Source of the DNA: Rheinheimera riviphila
GTDB taxonomy: Bacteria; Pseudomonadota; Gammaproteobacteria; Enterobacterales; Alteromonadaceae
Reading direction: 5' to 3'
Length of the DNA: 64,000 bases
Assembly (NCBI RefSeq): GCF_004005945.1
Contig: NZ_SACS01000004.1
Coordinates: forward strand, 207,474 to 271,473
Made by a program: the position numbers and the translations under genes. Below, in pieces: positions 8,353 to 17,243 of this stretch (the stretch's first letter is position 1; the number at the start of each line of letters is the position of its first letter). A model generated the notes under the pieces. It did no database searches. It had not been told where the DNA came from and saw nothing but the letters and a program-made list of their open reading frames with translations.

Positions 8353-9894
8353 ATGTTAGATGCCAACCTGAAAAACACTTTGCGTAGCTACCTGCAGAAT
8401 TTAAAAACGCCGGTCGAGCTGTCGTTAGCCGTTGATCAAAGCGAAAAAGGTCAGGAATTGAAGGCATTAGCGCTGGATATCGCGACTTTATCGGATCTGA
8501 TCCTGGCGACCGATAACCCAACCGCCAAACGGGTCCCTTCGATGCTGGTGCGCTCGCAAGCTAAAGGCACCGAAATTACCTTCGCCGGTGTGCCGATGGG
8601 TCATGAATTTACCTCTTTAGTGCTGGCCTTGTTGCACTCCGGCGGTCACCCAATCAAAGAAGACGCGGCGGTGCTGCAGCAAATTGCGCAGCTGGAAGGT
8701 GAATTCCAATTTGATATGTACATCTCACTAAGCTGCCAAACCTGTCCGGAAGTGGTGCAGGCGCTGAACATGATGGCGGCGGTGAATCCAAACATTAAAA
8801 CCAACATGATTGATGGCGCGGTGTTTGGCAATGAAGTCGCAGCGCGCAACATTATGGCGGTGCCAACGGTATTTTTAAACGGTGAGCAATTCTCGCAAGG
8901 CGCCATCACGCTGACCAACATTCTGAACAAAGTCGATAGCTCTGCCGCCAGTCGTCAGGCCGAAGCGCTGGCGAAAAAAGACAATTTTGATGTGTTAGTG
9001 ATTGGCGGCGGCCCAGCTGGCGCAGCAGCAGCCATTTATTCAGCGCGTAAAGGCTTAAATACCGGCGTATTGGCTGAACGTTTTGGTGGCCAGGTAGCGG
9101 ATACGGTGGGGATTGAGAACTTTATTTCAGTCAAAGAAACCGAAGGTCCAAAGCTGGTCGCGAATTTAGAAGCCCATGTGCGGCAGTATGAAGTCGACAT
9201 TATGAATAGCCAGAAAGCGGTGAAACTGTCGCAACATGAACTGTTTGAAGTGGAACTTGCCAATGGTGCGGTACTGAAATCAAAAACTGTCATTCTTTCA
9301 ACCGGCGCCCGCTGGAGAGAAATGAATGTGCCGGGTGAAAAAGAATACCGTGGCCGTGGCGTGGCATATTGCCCACACTGTGATGGCCCGTTATTTAAAG
9401 GCAAACGGGTAGCGGTGATTGGTGGTGGTAACTCGGGTATTGAAGCGGCCATCGACTTAGCCGGTATCGTTGAGCACGTCACAGTACTTGAATTTGATAG
9501 CAAATTACGCGCTGACGCGGTACTGGTGAAAAAAGCCAATTCAATGGGCAATATTGACATCATTCTGAACGCGCAAAGCACTGAAGTTTTAGGCGATGGC
9601 AATAAAGTGACCGGTATTAACTTCACGGACCGCGTCAGCGGTGAAGCGAAACATGTCGCACTGGCAGGTATTTTTGTGCAAATCGGTTTGGTGCCAAACA
9701 CTGAATGGTTGCGTGGAGTGGTGGAATTAACGCCACGCGGTGAAATTATCGTCGACGGTCATGGTCAGACATCGCTCAAAGGTGTGTTTGCAGCTGGGGA
9801 TGCCACCAACACGCCATTTAAACAAATCATTATTGCGATGGGTTCAGGCGCAACGGCATCACTCGGTGCTTTTGATTACCTGATCCGGAACTAA
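8353..9894 (+). CDS. ahpF: Alkyl hydroperoxide reductase flavoprotein subunit AhpF
   Basis: A 513-residue protein with the full AhpF architecture. The N-terminal tandem thioredoxin-fold domain carries the CxxC redox centre C128-C131 (SCQTC). A FAD-binding [10 protein letters not shown] follows near residue 215, then the thioredoxin-reductase-type CPHC centre near 340 and a NADH-binding [10 protein letters not shown] just after. Electrons pass from NADH through FAD to the two disulfides and on to AhpC. It is located next to ahpC but behind its own promoter. Confidence 0.98.
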   Translation: MLDANLKNTLRSYLQNLKTPVELSLAVDQSEKGQELKALALDIATLSDLILATDNPTAKRVPSMLVRSQAKGTEITFAGVPMGHEFTSLVLALLHSGGHPIKEDAAVLQQIAQLEGEFQFDMYISLSCQTCPEVVQALNMMAAVNPNIKTNMIDGAVFGNEVAARNIMAVPTVFLNGEQFSQGAITLTNILNKVDSSAASRQAEALAKKDNFDVLVIGGGPAGAAAAIYSARKGLNTGVLAERFGGQVADTVGIENFISVKETEGPKLVANLEAHVRQYEVDIMNSQKAVKLSQHELFEVELANGAVLKSKTVILSTGARWREMNVPGEKEYRGRGVAYCPHCDGPLFKGKRVAVIGGGNSGIEAAIDLAGIVEHVTVLEFDSKLRADAVLVKKANSMGNIDIILNAQSTEVLGDGNKVTGINFTDRVSGEAKHVALAGIFVQIGLVPNTEWLRGVVELTPRGEIIVDGHGQTSLKGVFAAGDATNTPFKQIIIAMGSGATASLGAFDYLIRN

Positions 9895-9909
9895 GTTTAG
9901 AAAATTCAA

Positions 9910-9938
9910 CCAAGGCTGGACATAAAGTTCAGCCTTGG
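9910..9938 (+). terminator. ahpF: Hairpin after ahpF
   Basis: Twelve-base-pair inverted repeat CCAAGGCTGGAC (9910-9921) / GTTCAGCCTTGG (9927-9938) with one G-T pair and a 5-nt loop. The following ATTGTTATC is only weakly T-rich, so termination may be partial. Confidence 0.5.
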
Positions 9939-10008
9939 ATTGTTATCACAATAGCGTGGGTGGTGCTAGTCGCCGATAGCCTGTAGCTGATAGCCTTTGG
10001 CCAATAGT

Positions 10009-11718
10009 TTAATGCTCGGCAACAATCGCTGGTTTGAAATGCAGCATCGTCGCGGCAATCATGCTGTGTGCCAATTCATCTTCCCCTAAAAACACTTGCC
10101 CCAATTGTTCTTTTTCGAGCAGCGCCACTTCATCTTCGTTGTGCGTGCGCAGGATCACCTGAATCGCCGGATTCACCAATCGGGCGCTATGAACGGTTTT
10201 ACGCACATCAATGGTTTCCGGCGTGGCAATCACCAACACCGCCGCATGCAGAATATGCGCCTGGATCAACACATCAACGTCGGTGGCATCGCCGAATACG
10301 GCCGGTACGCCCGTTTGCCGCAGTTGTTCTACCCGGTCGTGATTTTTATCGGCAACGACAAAAGGAATACCCTGCTTGGTTAAACCTGCAGCTATCCGGC
10401 GACCGACCCTGCCATACCCGACCAATACCACCTGATTTTCCAGATACTTACGATCGGTATCCATCGGTAATTCACTGAACGGATCGGCGCGGCTGTCCAG
10501 ACGACGTGCTAATTGCGAACGTTTTAACACCCACTTATTTAACGGCGATACCATTGCAAACACCAATGGATTCAGCGCAATCGACAATAAGGCGCCTGCC
10601 AGGATCAAACTCATGCCCTGTGCCGGTAGTAAACCGAGTGTCATGCCAAGCCCCGCCAGAATAAATGAAAATTCGCCAATCTGGGCCAGGCTGGCTGCAA
10701 CCGTCAGCGCTGAATTCAGCGGATAACGGAACAACAGCACCAACACAAGAGCGGCCAGAAACTTACCCAGCACGATGATCGCAAGCACGATCAGCACATG
10801 CAGCGGTTGTTCAATTAACACCGCAGGCTCGAATAACATGCCAACGGCGGCGAAAAACAACACCGAAAATGCATCCCGCAGCGGCAATGACTCTTCTGCT
10901 GCACGGTGGCTGAATTCTGATTCGCGGATCACCATGCCCGCAAAAAATGCCCCAAGTGCAAAAGACACGTGGAACAATACCGACGCGCCGTAAGCGATAC
11001 TGATGGCACCGGCGATAACGGCCAAGGTAAAGAGTTCCCGCGAACCGGTGCTGGCGACTTGCCACAATAACCAGGGAAATACTTTGCGACCGACCACCAA
11101 CATCAGCACCACAAAAGCCACCACCTGCAGCAGCGTCTGAGTGATGGTCCACCACAACGGACCTGCGTCAGCACCGGTCGGCGCAGTGCCTCCCAATAAA
11201 GTTGCCAAAGGTGGCAGCAATACCAGCACCAATACGGTGGCTAAATCTTCAACCACCAGCCAGCCAACGGCGATCTGACCGTTCCGGCTTGCCAGAATGC
11301 CCTTCGCTTCCAGTGCCTTTAACAACACTACGGTGCTGGCGCAGGATAAACACAAACCAAAAACCAGCGCCTCGCCAAAACTCCAATCCCAGCTGCGGGC
11401 GACAAAAAAGCCAAGTAAGGTCGCCAGGCTCATTTGCACCACCGCGCCAGGGATGGCGATATTCTTCACTGACATCAAGTCTTTGACAGAAAAATGCAGG
11501 CCAACCCCAAACATCAGCAACATCACGCCAATTTCCGATAACTGGGATGCGATATGCATGTCAGCGACATAACCAGGAGTCGCCGGGCCGATGATAATAC
11601 CGGCCAGCAGATAGCCAACCAGAGCGGGCAGTTTCAGGCGTACTGCAATCAGGCCCAGAATAAGTGACAGGCCAAAAGCGGCGGCAATAGTGGTGATCAG
11701 GGAGACGTTATGTTCCAT
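10009..11718 (-). CDS. ybaL: YbaL-type cation:proton antiporter (CPA2) with RCK domain
   Basis: A 569-residue protein very close in sequence pattern to E. coli YbaL: LVGYLLAGIIIGPATPGYVAD and GVMLLMFGVGLHFS near the N-terminus. About 12 membrane segments span residues 5-390. A cytoplasmic TrkA-N (RCK) domain from about 420 holds the nucleotide-binding GYGRVGRR and FGDATD. Such proteins exchange K+ or another cation for H+ and are gated by nucleotide binding. GAGGA lies 6 nt before the ATG. The gene stands alone between ahpF and the tetR-like gene. The physiological substrate of YbaL is not firmly known. Confidence 0.9.
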   Translation of the reverse strand: MEHNVSLITTIAAAFGLSLILGLIAVRLKLPALVGYLLAGIIIGPATPGYVADMHIASQLSEIGVMLLMFGVGLHFSVKDLMSVKNIAIPGAVVQMSLATLLGFFVARSWDWSFGEALVFGLCLSCASTVVLLKALEAKGILASRNGQIAVGWLVVEDLATVLVLVLLPPLATLLGGTAPTGADAGPLWWTITQTLLQVVAFVVLMLVVGRKVFPWLLWQVASTGSRELFTLAVIAGAISIAYGASVLFHVSFALGAFFAGMVIRESEFSHRAAEESLPLRDAFSVLFFAAVGMLFEPAVLIEQPLHVLIVLAIIVLGKFLAALVLVLLFRYPLNSALTVAASLAQIGEFSFILAGLGMTLGLLPAQGMSLILAGALLSIALNPLVFAMVSPLNKWVLKRSQLARRLDSRADPFSELPMDTDRKYLENQVVLVGYGRVGRRIAAGLTKQGIPFVVADKNHDRVEQLRQTGVPAVFGDATDVDVLIQAHILHAAVLVIATPETIDVRKTVHSARLVNPAIQVILRTHNEDEVALLEKEQLGQVFLGEDELAHSMIAATMLHFKPAIVAEH

Positions 11719-12022
11719 GCAGAGTCCTCAGGGTATACGCCTGTTACAGGGACCTGAAACTATAAAATCACCTGTGTATCCATGGGGTTGTATACACAGT
11801 GACTGCATTCACAGCAACTCAGGTTTGGTGAGACTTGAGTGGTAAGAAATAGTTCTGCGTCCAGCGAGTGGCTGGAGTAGCGCAGAAATTACGGCGAAAT
11901 TTTATTCTGCCAGTCAACTCTTTAATAGTCAATAGTTATGAAAAACGATTTCATTATTCCATAAAGGGATTAAAAACGGCCGATATCGACCGGCAATCAA
12001 CTGACCGCGGTTGCTTACACTG
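11719..12022. other. Gene-free stretch upstream of the antiporter, with two inverted repeats
   Basis: No gene seen. CTGTGTAT (11772-11779) / ATACACAG (11792-11799), with a 12-nt spacer, lies 54 nt before the antiporter ATG and could be an operator. A compound hairpin at 11853-11887 has outer arms TTCTGCG/CGCAGAA and inner arms TCCAGC/GCTGGA. It has no T-run on the plus strand and only a weak one on the minus strand, so it is either a poor terminator of the tetR-like gene or a structured leader. Confidence 0.35.
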
Positions 12023-12640
12023 CTATTTTTTGACTTGATACAGCGCCAAAAACATCGCTACGTTACTGTCGATAATCTGTTGTTGCTGCGCATCATAACT
12101 ACCAAGCTGAAACACTTTGGGCCAAAACGAAAAGGTTTTAAATAGCCCCCAGAATTGCGATGCGGCCAGTTTTAAATCGGGGATCTGGAGCATACCGGCG
12201 CCAATCGCTGCTTTGAGCCAGCTTTCCAGGCCACCTTCTTGCTGTTCCAGTTGCGTCATCGCCGCCACGGCGCGCTCCGGTTGGCGGATATATTCGGCCA
12301 TCACCACCCGGGCTAGTTCAATAAAATCGTCCTGCTGATAATAAGCCCAACTTTGGCGGGCAATTTGCGCCAGTTGATCGGCGAGTGGCCGCTTGGCATC
12401 AAAGGGCACTGTCGCTGCGGATTTGCTGCGTGACCACAACAAAACTGTGGCCTGCTCAAACAAAATTTCTTTACTGGCGAAGTGGTTGTATACAGTGCGC
12501 TTAGATACCTGCGCCAACTCCGCGATGGCGTCCATACTGGCGCCGCCAAAACCACAACGCTGAAATTCCGCCACTGCCGCATCGAGCACTGCCTGACGTT
12601 TTTGTTCAGAACGACTTTGTGTCACAACAACTTGCACCAT
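12023..12640 (-). CDS. TetR/AcrR-family transcriptional regulator
   Basis: A 205-residue regulator. The N-terminal helix-turn-helix (about 14-60) has the family pattern AFQRCGFGGASMDAIAELA with VSKRTVYNHFASKE. The C-terminal ligand/dimer domain is all-helical and resembles the AefR-like group. GGGGA lies 4 nt before the ATG. It is divergent from the metallo-hydrolase gene, and a near-perfect operator palindrome lies in the gap. It is therefore likely to repress itself and the hydrolase. The inducer is unknown. Confidence 0.9.
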   Translation of the reverse strand: MVQVVVTQSRSEQKRQAVLDAAVAEFQRCGFGGASMDAIAELAQVSKRTVYNHFASKEILFEQATVLLWSRSKSAATVPFDAKRPLADQLAQIARQSWAYYQQDDFIELARVVMAEYIRQPERAVAAMTQLEQQEGGLESWLKAAIGAGMLQIPDLKLAASQFWGLFKTFSFWPKVFQLGSYDAQQQQIIDSNVAMFLALYQVKK

Positions 12641-12700
12641 GATGTCCCCGGTCTATTTGATCAATGCGAATGAGCACACTGAATAAGCACTTGGAAAATT

Positions 12701-12757
12701 GTACACTAACGAGTTTACTTTTGCATTTTCATGTGTAAACTACACTGTGTAGTTTAC
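12701..12757. promoter_or_regulatory. TetR-type operator palindrome between the regulator and the hydrolase
   Basis: Perfect inverted repeat at 12735-12757: arms GTAAACTACAC and GTGTAGTTTAC around a single T. Just upstream, GTACACT-AACG-AGTTTAC (12701-12718) is a related, one-mismatch palindrome. The 12-mer AGTTTACTTTTG occurs at 12712-12723 and again at 12751-12762. Size, symmetry and position between divergent genes fit a TetR-family operator controlling both promoters. Confidence 0.7.
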
Positions 12758-12778
12758 TTTTGTTTGTGGAATTCCACC

Positions 12779-13945
12779 GTGCAAAAAAGCAAGTTTAAAA
12801 CTTTTTTCATCAACAAATCAAAGCTGTGGTTCTGGCTCGGATTAAGCCTTGGAGGCGCAATCATGTTCAAATCTGTGTGTTGGCAACAAAATGCTGAAAT
12901 GGCGCAGCCGGTGCGTGGGCCATTTAAAAACCAGGCCGCCAAAGTCGACAGCGGCGATGGCAAAATTGGTGCGATTTTGTGGCGTTATCTAACCGAAACC
13001 GTGGCCGATAAAACACCGGCACAGGTGCTACCCGTGCAACGGATGCAATTACCGGCGCAAGCGGGTGCAGACGATCGGCTATATAAAATCAGCCACTCCA
13101 CCGTATTGCTGCAGCTGAATAGTCATTATTGGCTGCTGGATCCGGTGTTCTCCAAACGGGCATCACCCAGCCAGTTGGTGGGACCAGCGCGGTTTCATTC
13201 GTTACCGCTTGAACTTGCAGAAGTACCTGAACTCGCTGGCATTATCATTTCGCACGACCACTACGATCATCTGGACAAAGCCAGTATTCAGGCACTCGAA
13301 GCGCGAACCGCCTTGTTTATCGTGCCGCTGGGTGTTGATCAGCATCTGCGCGACTGGGGCGTCCCGGCTGCGAAAATTGTTGCGCTGGATTGGTGGCAGC
13401 AGCATCAAAGCAAAGGCGTCACTTTTACCGCCACACCCACCCAGCATTTTTCTGGCCGTGGTTTGTTTGATAAAAACCAAACCTTGTGGGCATCCTGGGC
13501 GATTAAAACCGACCAGCTGAATTTATATTTCAGCGGCGATTCTGGTTATTTCTCGGGTTTTGCCGAAATTGGCCGAAGATTAGGGCCTTTTGATCTGACA
13601 TTGATTGAAACCGGTGCTTATGACGATATGTGGTCTGATATCCATATGCAGCCAGAGCAATCGCTGCGCGCGCATCTGGATTTACGCGGCAAGGTGATGA
13701 TCCCGGTGCATAACAGCAGTTTTGATTTGGCGATGCACCCCTGGTACGAGCCGCTGCTGCGCTTGAGTGTGGCGGCGTCGGCCTATCAGGTGCCGTTATT
13801 AACACCGATGTTTGGTCAGCCGGTGTTGTTGTCGGAGTCTGCCAAGATTAACCAGGCCGAGCCTGTGACGGAGCAGTGGTGGCGGCAGTTATTGCCGGCT
13901 GAAGTCACCGCAGCCGACGAGATCCTATTGCCACAAAGCTTGTAA
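12779..13945 (+). CDS. MBL-fold metallo-hydrolase (RomA/NAPE-PLD-like)
   Basis: A zinc-dependent hydrolase of the metallo-beta-lactamase superfamily. The metal motif ISHDHYDHLD is intact. FSGDSGYF and MIPVHNSSFDLAMHPW supply the further ligands, as in the UlaG/NAPE-PLD-like group. The start is uncertain. The frame is open from 12731, but that start overlaps the operator. The GTG at 12779 keeps a hydrophobic anchor (LWFWLGLSLGGAIMF). The ATG at 12863 has by far the best ribosome site (GGAGG, 7 nt upstream) but removes the anchor. Divergence from the TetR-like gene suggests induction by a small molecule, perhaps the substrate. Confidence 0.85.
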   Translation: MQKSKFKTFFINKSKLWFWLGLSLGGAIMFKSVCWQQNAEMAQPVRGPFKNQAAKVDSGDGKIGAILWRYLTETVADKTPAQVLPVQRMQLPAQAGADDRLYKISHSTVLLQLNSHYWLLDPVFSKRASPSQLVGPARFHSLPLELAEVPELAGIIISHDHYDHLDKASIQALEARTALFIVPLGVDQHLRDWGVPAAKIVALDWWQQHQSKGVTFTATPTQHFSGRGLFDKNQTLWASWAIKTDQLNLYFSGDSGYFSGFAEIGRRLGPFDLTLIETGAYDDMWSDIHMQPEQSLRAHLDLRGKVMIPVHNSSFDLAMHPWYEPLLRLSVAASAYQVPLLTPMFGQPVLLSESAKINQAEPVTEQWWRQLLPAEVTAADEILLPQSL

Positions 13946-13987
13946 CAGCCGTTGTTTTGAACCGCACTGAGGCAGAATGCTGCTCTG

Positions 13988-16261
13988 GTGCGGTTGATGA
14001 CTGCGGGATCACCGATCGATGGTGGAGGAATTTCGTACACTAACTATCCTCACATCTTCAATACAGGTTGGTCTGGCTTGACTAGAAGATCGGCAGTTGT
14101 CGCGACATTCCGCTGGCTGCAGCAACGGTTTTTGCCGTGGCTGTGTTTGTTATGGTGCAGTGTGGCAGCAGCTTCCAGCAGCGGCTGGGTGCAAAGTACC
14201 CACTTAAAAGCCGAGCTGGTCAGCGAATATCGTCAGTTGCAACCGGGCCAGACCGTAACGCTGGCGCTAAATACTCAACATGAACCGCATTGGCATAGTT
14301 ACTGGTTAAACCCAGGCGATTCCGGGCTTGCCACCACCATTAACTGGCAATTGCCGGAAGGTGTCAGCGCTGGTGCTATCCAGTGGCCAACACCGAAACT
14401 CATCAAAGTTCCGCCGCTGGTGAATTATGGTTACGAAGATCAAAGTATTTTACTGACCGATCTTCAGATCCCAGCTGATTTTACTGGCGAAAGTCTGGTT
14501 ATTGTCGCCACCGTCGATTGGTTGGTGTGTCAGGAAATTTGTATTCCGGCGACCGCCAGCTTCAGTCTGACACTGCCAGTCGCAGCCAATGCAGAAGTTT
14601 CTACTGCCGCCAGCGCTTTGTTTGTAACAGCAAGGCAAGCGTTGCCACAGGCGTTGACGGTGGTGGGGCGATATCAAATGCAGGATCAGTCGTTTTCTGC
14701 GGTGATTGAGCTGCCACAAGACCTTCAAGTCAACGCATTTTTTGTGGGCAGCGGTGAAATTGTTGACCACGCCGCCAATCAACAAATGCACTACCAGCCA
14801 GGGCGCGGCGAACCAGGTCAGCTGACGCTACGACAACCGCAAAATACTTATTTTAGTCAGGCTCCGACGGAGTTGCCGCTGGTACTGATCACCGCCAGCG
14901 GTGCCAAACAGCTGCTGTTGCACCATCAAACGGCGACATCACCGGCCATTGCTGCGAAGAGCACCCATACCTCACCGCCTCAAACATTCGCTCTGACCGA
15001 ATTTGCGTTGATGTTGCTGTTTGCACTCGTGGGCGGGTTGATCCTGAATCTGATGCCCTGTGTGTTTCCGGTATTGTCGCTCAAAGCGCTCAGCTTATCG
15101 CGCGCCGGACAACAACTGGCCGCACAGCGCGCCGAAGCTTTGTGGTACAGCTTGGGCGTGGTGGTCAGTTTTGTAGCCCTGGCGGCGCTGCTGTTGTTGC
15201 TGCGCGCTGGTGGCGAAAGTTTAGGTTGGGGTTTTCAGTTGCAAAACCCGTTGTTGGTGGCGTTGCTGGCATTTTTATTGTTTGCGCTGGGTTTAAGTTT
15301 GTCTGGTTTGCTGCAGTTTGGGCTAGGGCTGATGAATAGCGGTCAACAGTTAACGCAACAAAGCGGCCATCGTGGTTCGTTTTTTACCGGTGTGCTGGCG
15401 GTGGTGGTGGCAAGCCCGTGCACTGCGCCAATGATGGGCACGGCATTGGGTTATGCCGCCACGCAATCGGCGCCGGTCGCCTTGTTGGTGTTTACTGCAC
15501 TGGGTTTGGGTATGGCGCTACCGTTTTTATTGCTGGCAATGTGGCCGCAACTGTCGGCGAAACTGCCCAAACCCGGCTCCTGGATGGAGCAGCTAAAGCA
15601 TTGGCTGGCGATACCCTTGTATCTGAGTGCGGTCTGGTTGCTTTGGGTGTATGGCCGGCAAACCAGTATTGATGCTTTGGCGCTGGCGTTATTGGGTTTG
15701 GTTGCTTTAGCTGTGGCGTGTTGGCAATGGGGTTTGGTGCAAGTAGCCAAGCAGCAAGGCAACAAAACATTGCTAAAGCAGGTGATTGCGTTAATCGCGT
15801 TGCTGTTGGCGCTGCTCAGTATCAGTCAACCTGAACTGCCGGCAACATCGGCGCAATCGAAAGACGGATCTGCAGTGTCGCAATCAAATTCAGAGCAGGG
15901 GGCGGCAGAAGCCTGGTCAGCAGTGCGGCTACAGGAGTTACGTGCCCAGGGCAAACCAGTACTGGTGAATATGACTGCAGATTGGTGCATTACTTGTCTG
16001 GTGAATGAACGGGTGGCGCTTAATACCGAGCAGAGTAAAGATGCGATGCAGCAGTATCAGCTGAGTTATCTCAAAGGCGACTGGACCAAACAAGATCCGG
16101 CCATTAGCGCCTATTTAAAACAATATGGCCGGGATGGGGTGCCGCTCTATGTGTTGTATTTTCCTGGGCAGGACGGCCAGGTGTTGCCGCAAATTCTGAC
16201 ACCCAACACACTTTCGGAAGTACTTGCTGCGGGGCCGCAGCAGTCCGGGCTTTCGCATTGA
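13988..16261 (+). CDS. DsbD/ScsB-like thiol:disulfide reductase
   Basis: About 757 residues; the exact start is unclear (GTG at 13988, ATG at 13997, or a later TTG), because the only strong GGAGG (14024) does not precede a good start codon. A signal peptide precedes SSGWVQST. The periplasmic N-terminal domain has paired cysteines (VCQEIC). Eight or so membrane segments (about 340-620) carry the two buried cysteines in NLMPCVFPVLS and ASPCTAPMMG. The C-terminal thioredoxin domain holds ADWCITC. The protein carries electrons from cytoplasmic thioredoxin to periplasmic thiol proteins. The N-terminal WHSYWLNPGDSG type is nearer ScsB than E. coli DsbD. Confidence 0.88.
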   Translation: MRLMTAGSPIDGGGISYTNYPHIFNTGWSGLTRRSAVVATFRWLQQRFLPWLCLLWCSVAAASSSGWVQSTHLKAELVSEYRQLQPGQTVTLALNTQHEPHWHSYWLNPGDSGLATTINWQLPEGVSAGAIQWPTPKLIKVPPLVNYGYEDQSILLTDLQIPADFTGESLVIVATVDWLVCQEICIPATASFSLTLPVAANAEVSTAASALFVTARQALPQALTVVGRYQMQDQSFSAVIELPQDLQVNAFFVGSGEIVDHAANQQMHYQPGRGEPGQLTLRQPQNTYFSQAPTELPLVLITASGAKQLLLHHQTATSPAIAAKSTHTSPPQTFALTEFALMLLFALVGGLILNLMPCVFPVLSLKALSLSRAGQQLAAQRAEALWYSLGVVVSFVALAALLLLLRAGGESLGWGFQLQNPLLVALLAFLLFALGLSLSGLLQFGLGLMNSGQQLTQQSGHRGSFFTGVLAVVVASPCTAPMMGTALGYAATQSAPVALLVFTALGLGMALPFLLLAMWPQLSAKLPKPGSWMEQLKHWLAIPLYLSAVWLLWVYGRQTSIDALALALLGLVALAVACWQWGLVQVAKQQGNKTLLKQVIALIALLLALLSISQPELPATSAQSKDGSAVSQSNSEQGAAEAWSAVRLQELRAQGKPVLVNMTADWCITCLVNERVALNTEQSKDAMQQYQLSYLKGDWTKQDPAISAYLKQYGRDGVPLYVLYFPGQDGQVLPQILTPNTLSEVLAAGPQQSGLSH

Positions 16262-16319
16262 CCGGCGATAGTTTTTCTCGATGATTTTTAACAGTGTTTT
16301 TTAATCAGGAGCTCAACAG

Positions 16320-16964
16320 ATGATGAATCAGCTGAAAATACAACAATTTCAAGCAACAAGCCGTTTGATGTCCAAAGCAATTTTGGTTGCTGGTCTGAGT
16401 TTAAGCAGTACTTTGACCTTGGCGATGCCACAAGTCGGCCAGCCGGCGCCGGATTTCACCGTCGTCGATAGCCAGGGCAAGCAACATCAACTCAAAGATT
16501 TTGCCGGTAAAACGCTGGTGCTGGAATGGACCAATGACCAATGTCCGTTTGTAGTGAAACACTACAGCGGCAATATGCAGGCGCTGCAAGCTGAATTTAC
16601 TGCCAAGCCCGATCAGGTGTGGCTGAGCGTGATTTCTTCAGCACCAGGTAAACAAGGCCATGTCAGCGCGGAAAAAGCCGATGAACTAACCAAGACCCGC
16701 AACGCCAAACCCACAGCAGTGGTATTCGACGAAACAGGCGCAGCCGGTAAAGCCTATGATGCCAAAACAACTCCGCATATGTACGTGATTGATAAAAATG
16801 GCATTTTGCAATATATGGGTGGCATTGACAGCATCCCGACCGCCAAAGTAGCAGATATCGCCAAAGCCACGCCACATTTTGCCAATGCTATGCGCGCGGT
16901 ATTGGTGGGACAGGTGGTCAATCCGGCGGTAACCAAACCATATGGCTGCAGCGTGAAGTATTAA
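16320..16964 (+). CDS. Periplasmic redoxin (AhpC/TSA-like, single-cysteine CPFV motif)
   Basis: A 214-residue exported thioredoxin-fold protein. The signal peptide ends near TLAMP. The redoxin domain begins VGQPAPDFTVVDSQG and has its active cysteine in NDQCPFVVKHY, where a canonical CxxC is replaced by CPFV. A second cysteine is near the C-terminus (YGCSVKY). GGAG lies 8 nt before the ATG. It follows the DsbD/ScsB-like gene by 58 nt and probably receives electrons from it. The role is likely peroxide or thiol repair in the envelope; the exact substrate is unknown. Confidence 0.8.
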   Translation: MMNQLKIQQFQATSRLMSKAILVAGLSLSSTLTLAMPQVGQPAPDFTVVDSQGKQHQLKDFAGKTLVLEWTNDQCPFVVKHYSGNMQALQAEFTAKPDQVWLSVISSAPGKQGHVSAEKADELTKTRNAKPTAVVFDETGAAGKAYDAKTTPHMYVIDKNGILQYMGGIDSIPTAKVADIAKATPHFANAMRAVLVGQVVNPAVTKPYGCSVKY

Positions 16965-17243
16965 ACTAAAGGTTTGGCCTACATCTGGAACTTGAGCAAA
17001 CCACAGCTGGCCTGGGTTTGCTCACACTTGCTGATTTCGCAAAGCTGCCTATCAGTCACACGACTGAATACCCAATACCCTCAATCTAATACCATCAATC
17101 CGAAACCCAGCACCACTCAGCCGCCGCGTTTTTTCAGACGCCGTGGTCAGCTTGAATAAAGCTGCTACTTTTCTGTACAAAATCAAAGCTATGTTTATAG
17201 TTAAATCGGAACATTGAATTTAGTCAGTCAACGGAGTGAAACT

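Noticed and set aside
9036..9701. 221-residue frame antisense to ahpF
   Set aside because: It is fully inside ahpF, which is a certain gene, and has no start signals.
16974..17159. 61-residue frame after the redoxin gene
   Set aside because: No ribosome site, no recognisable sequence; probably chance in the gap before the chemoreceptor.
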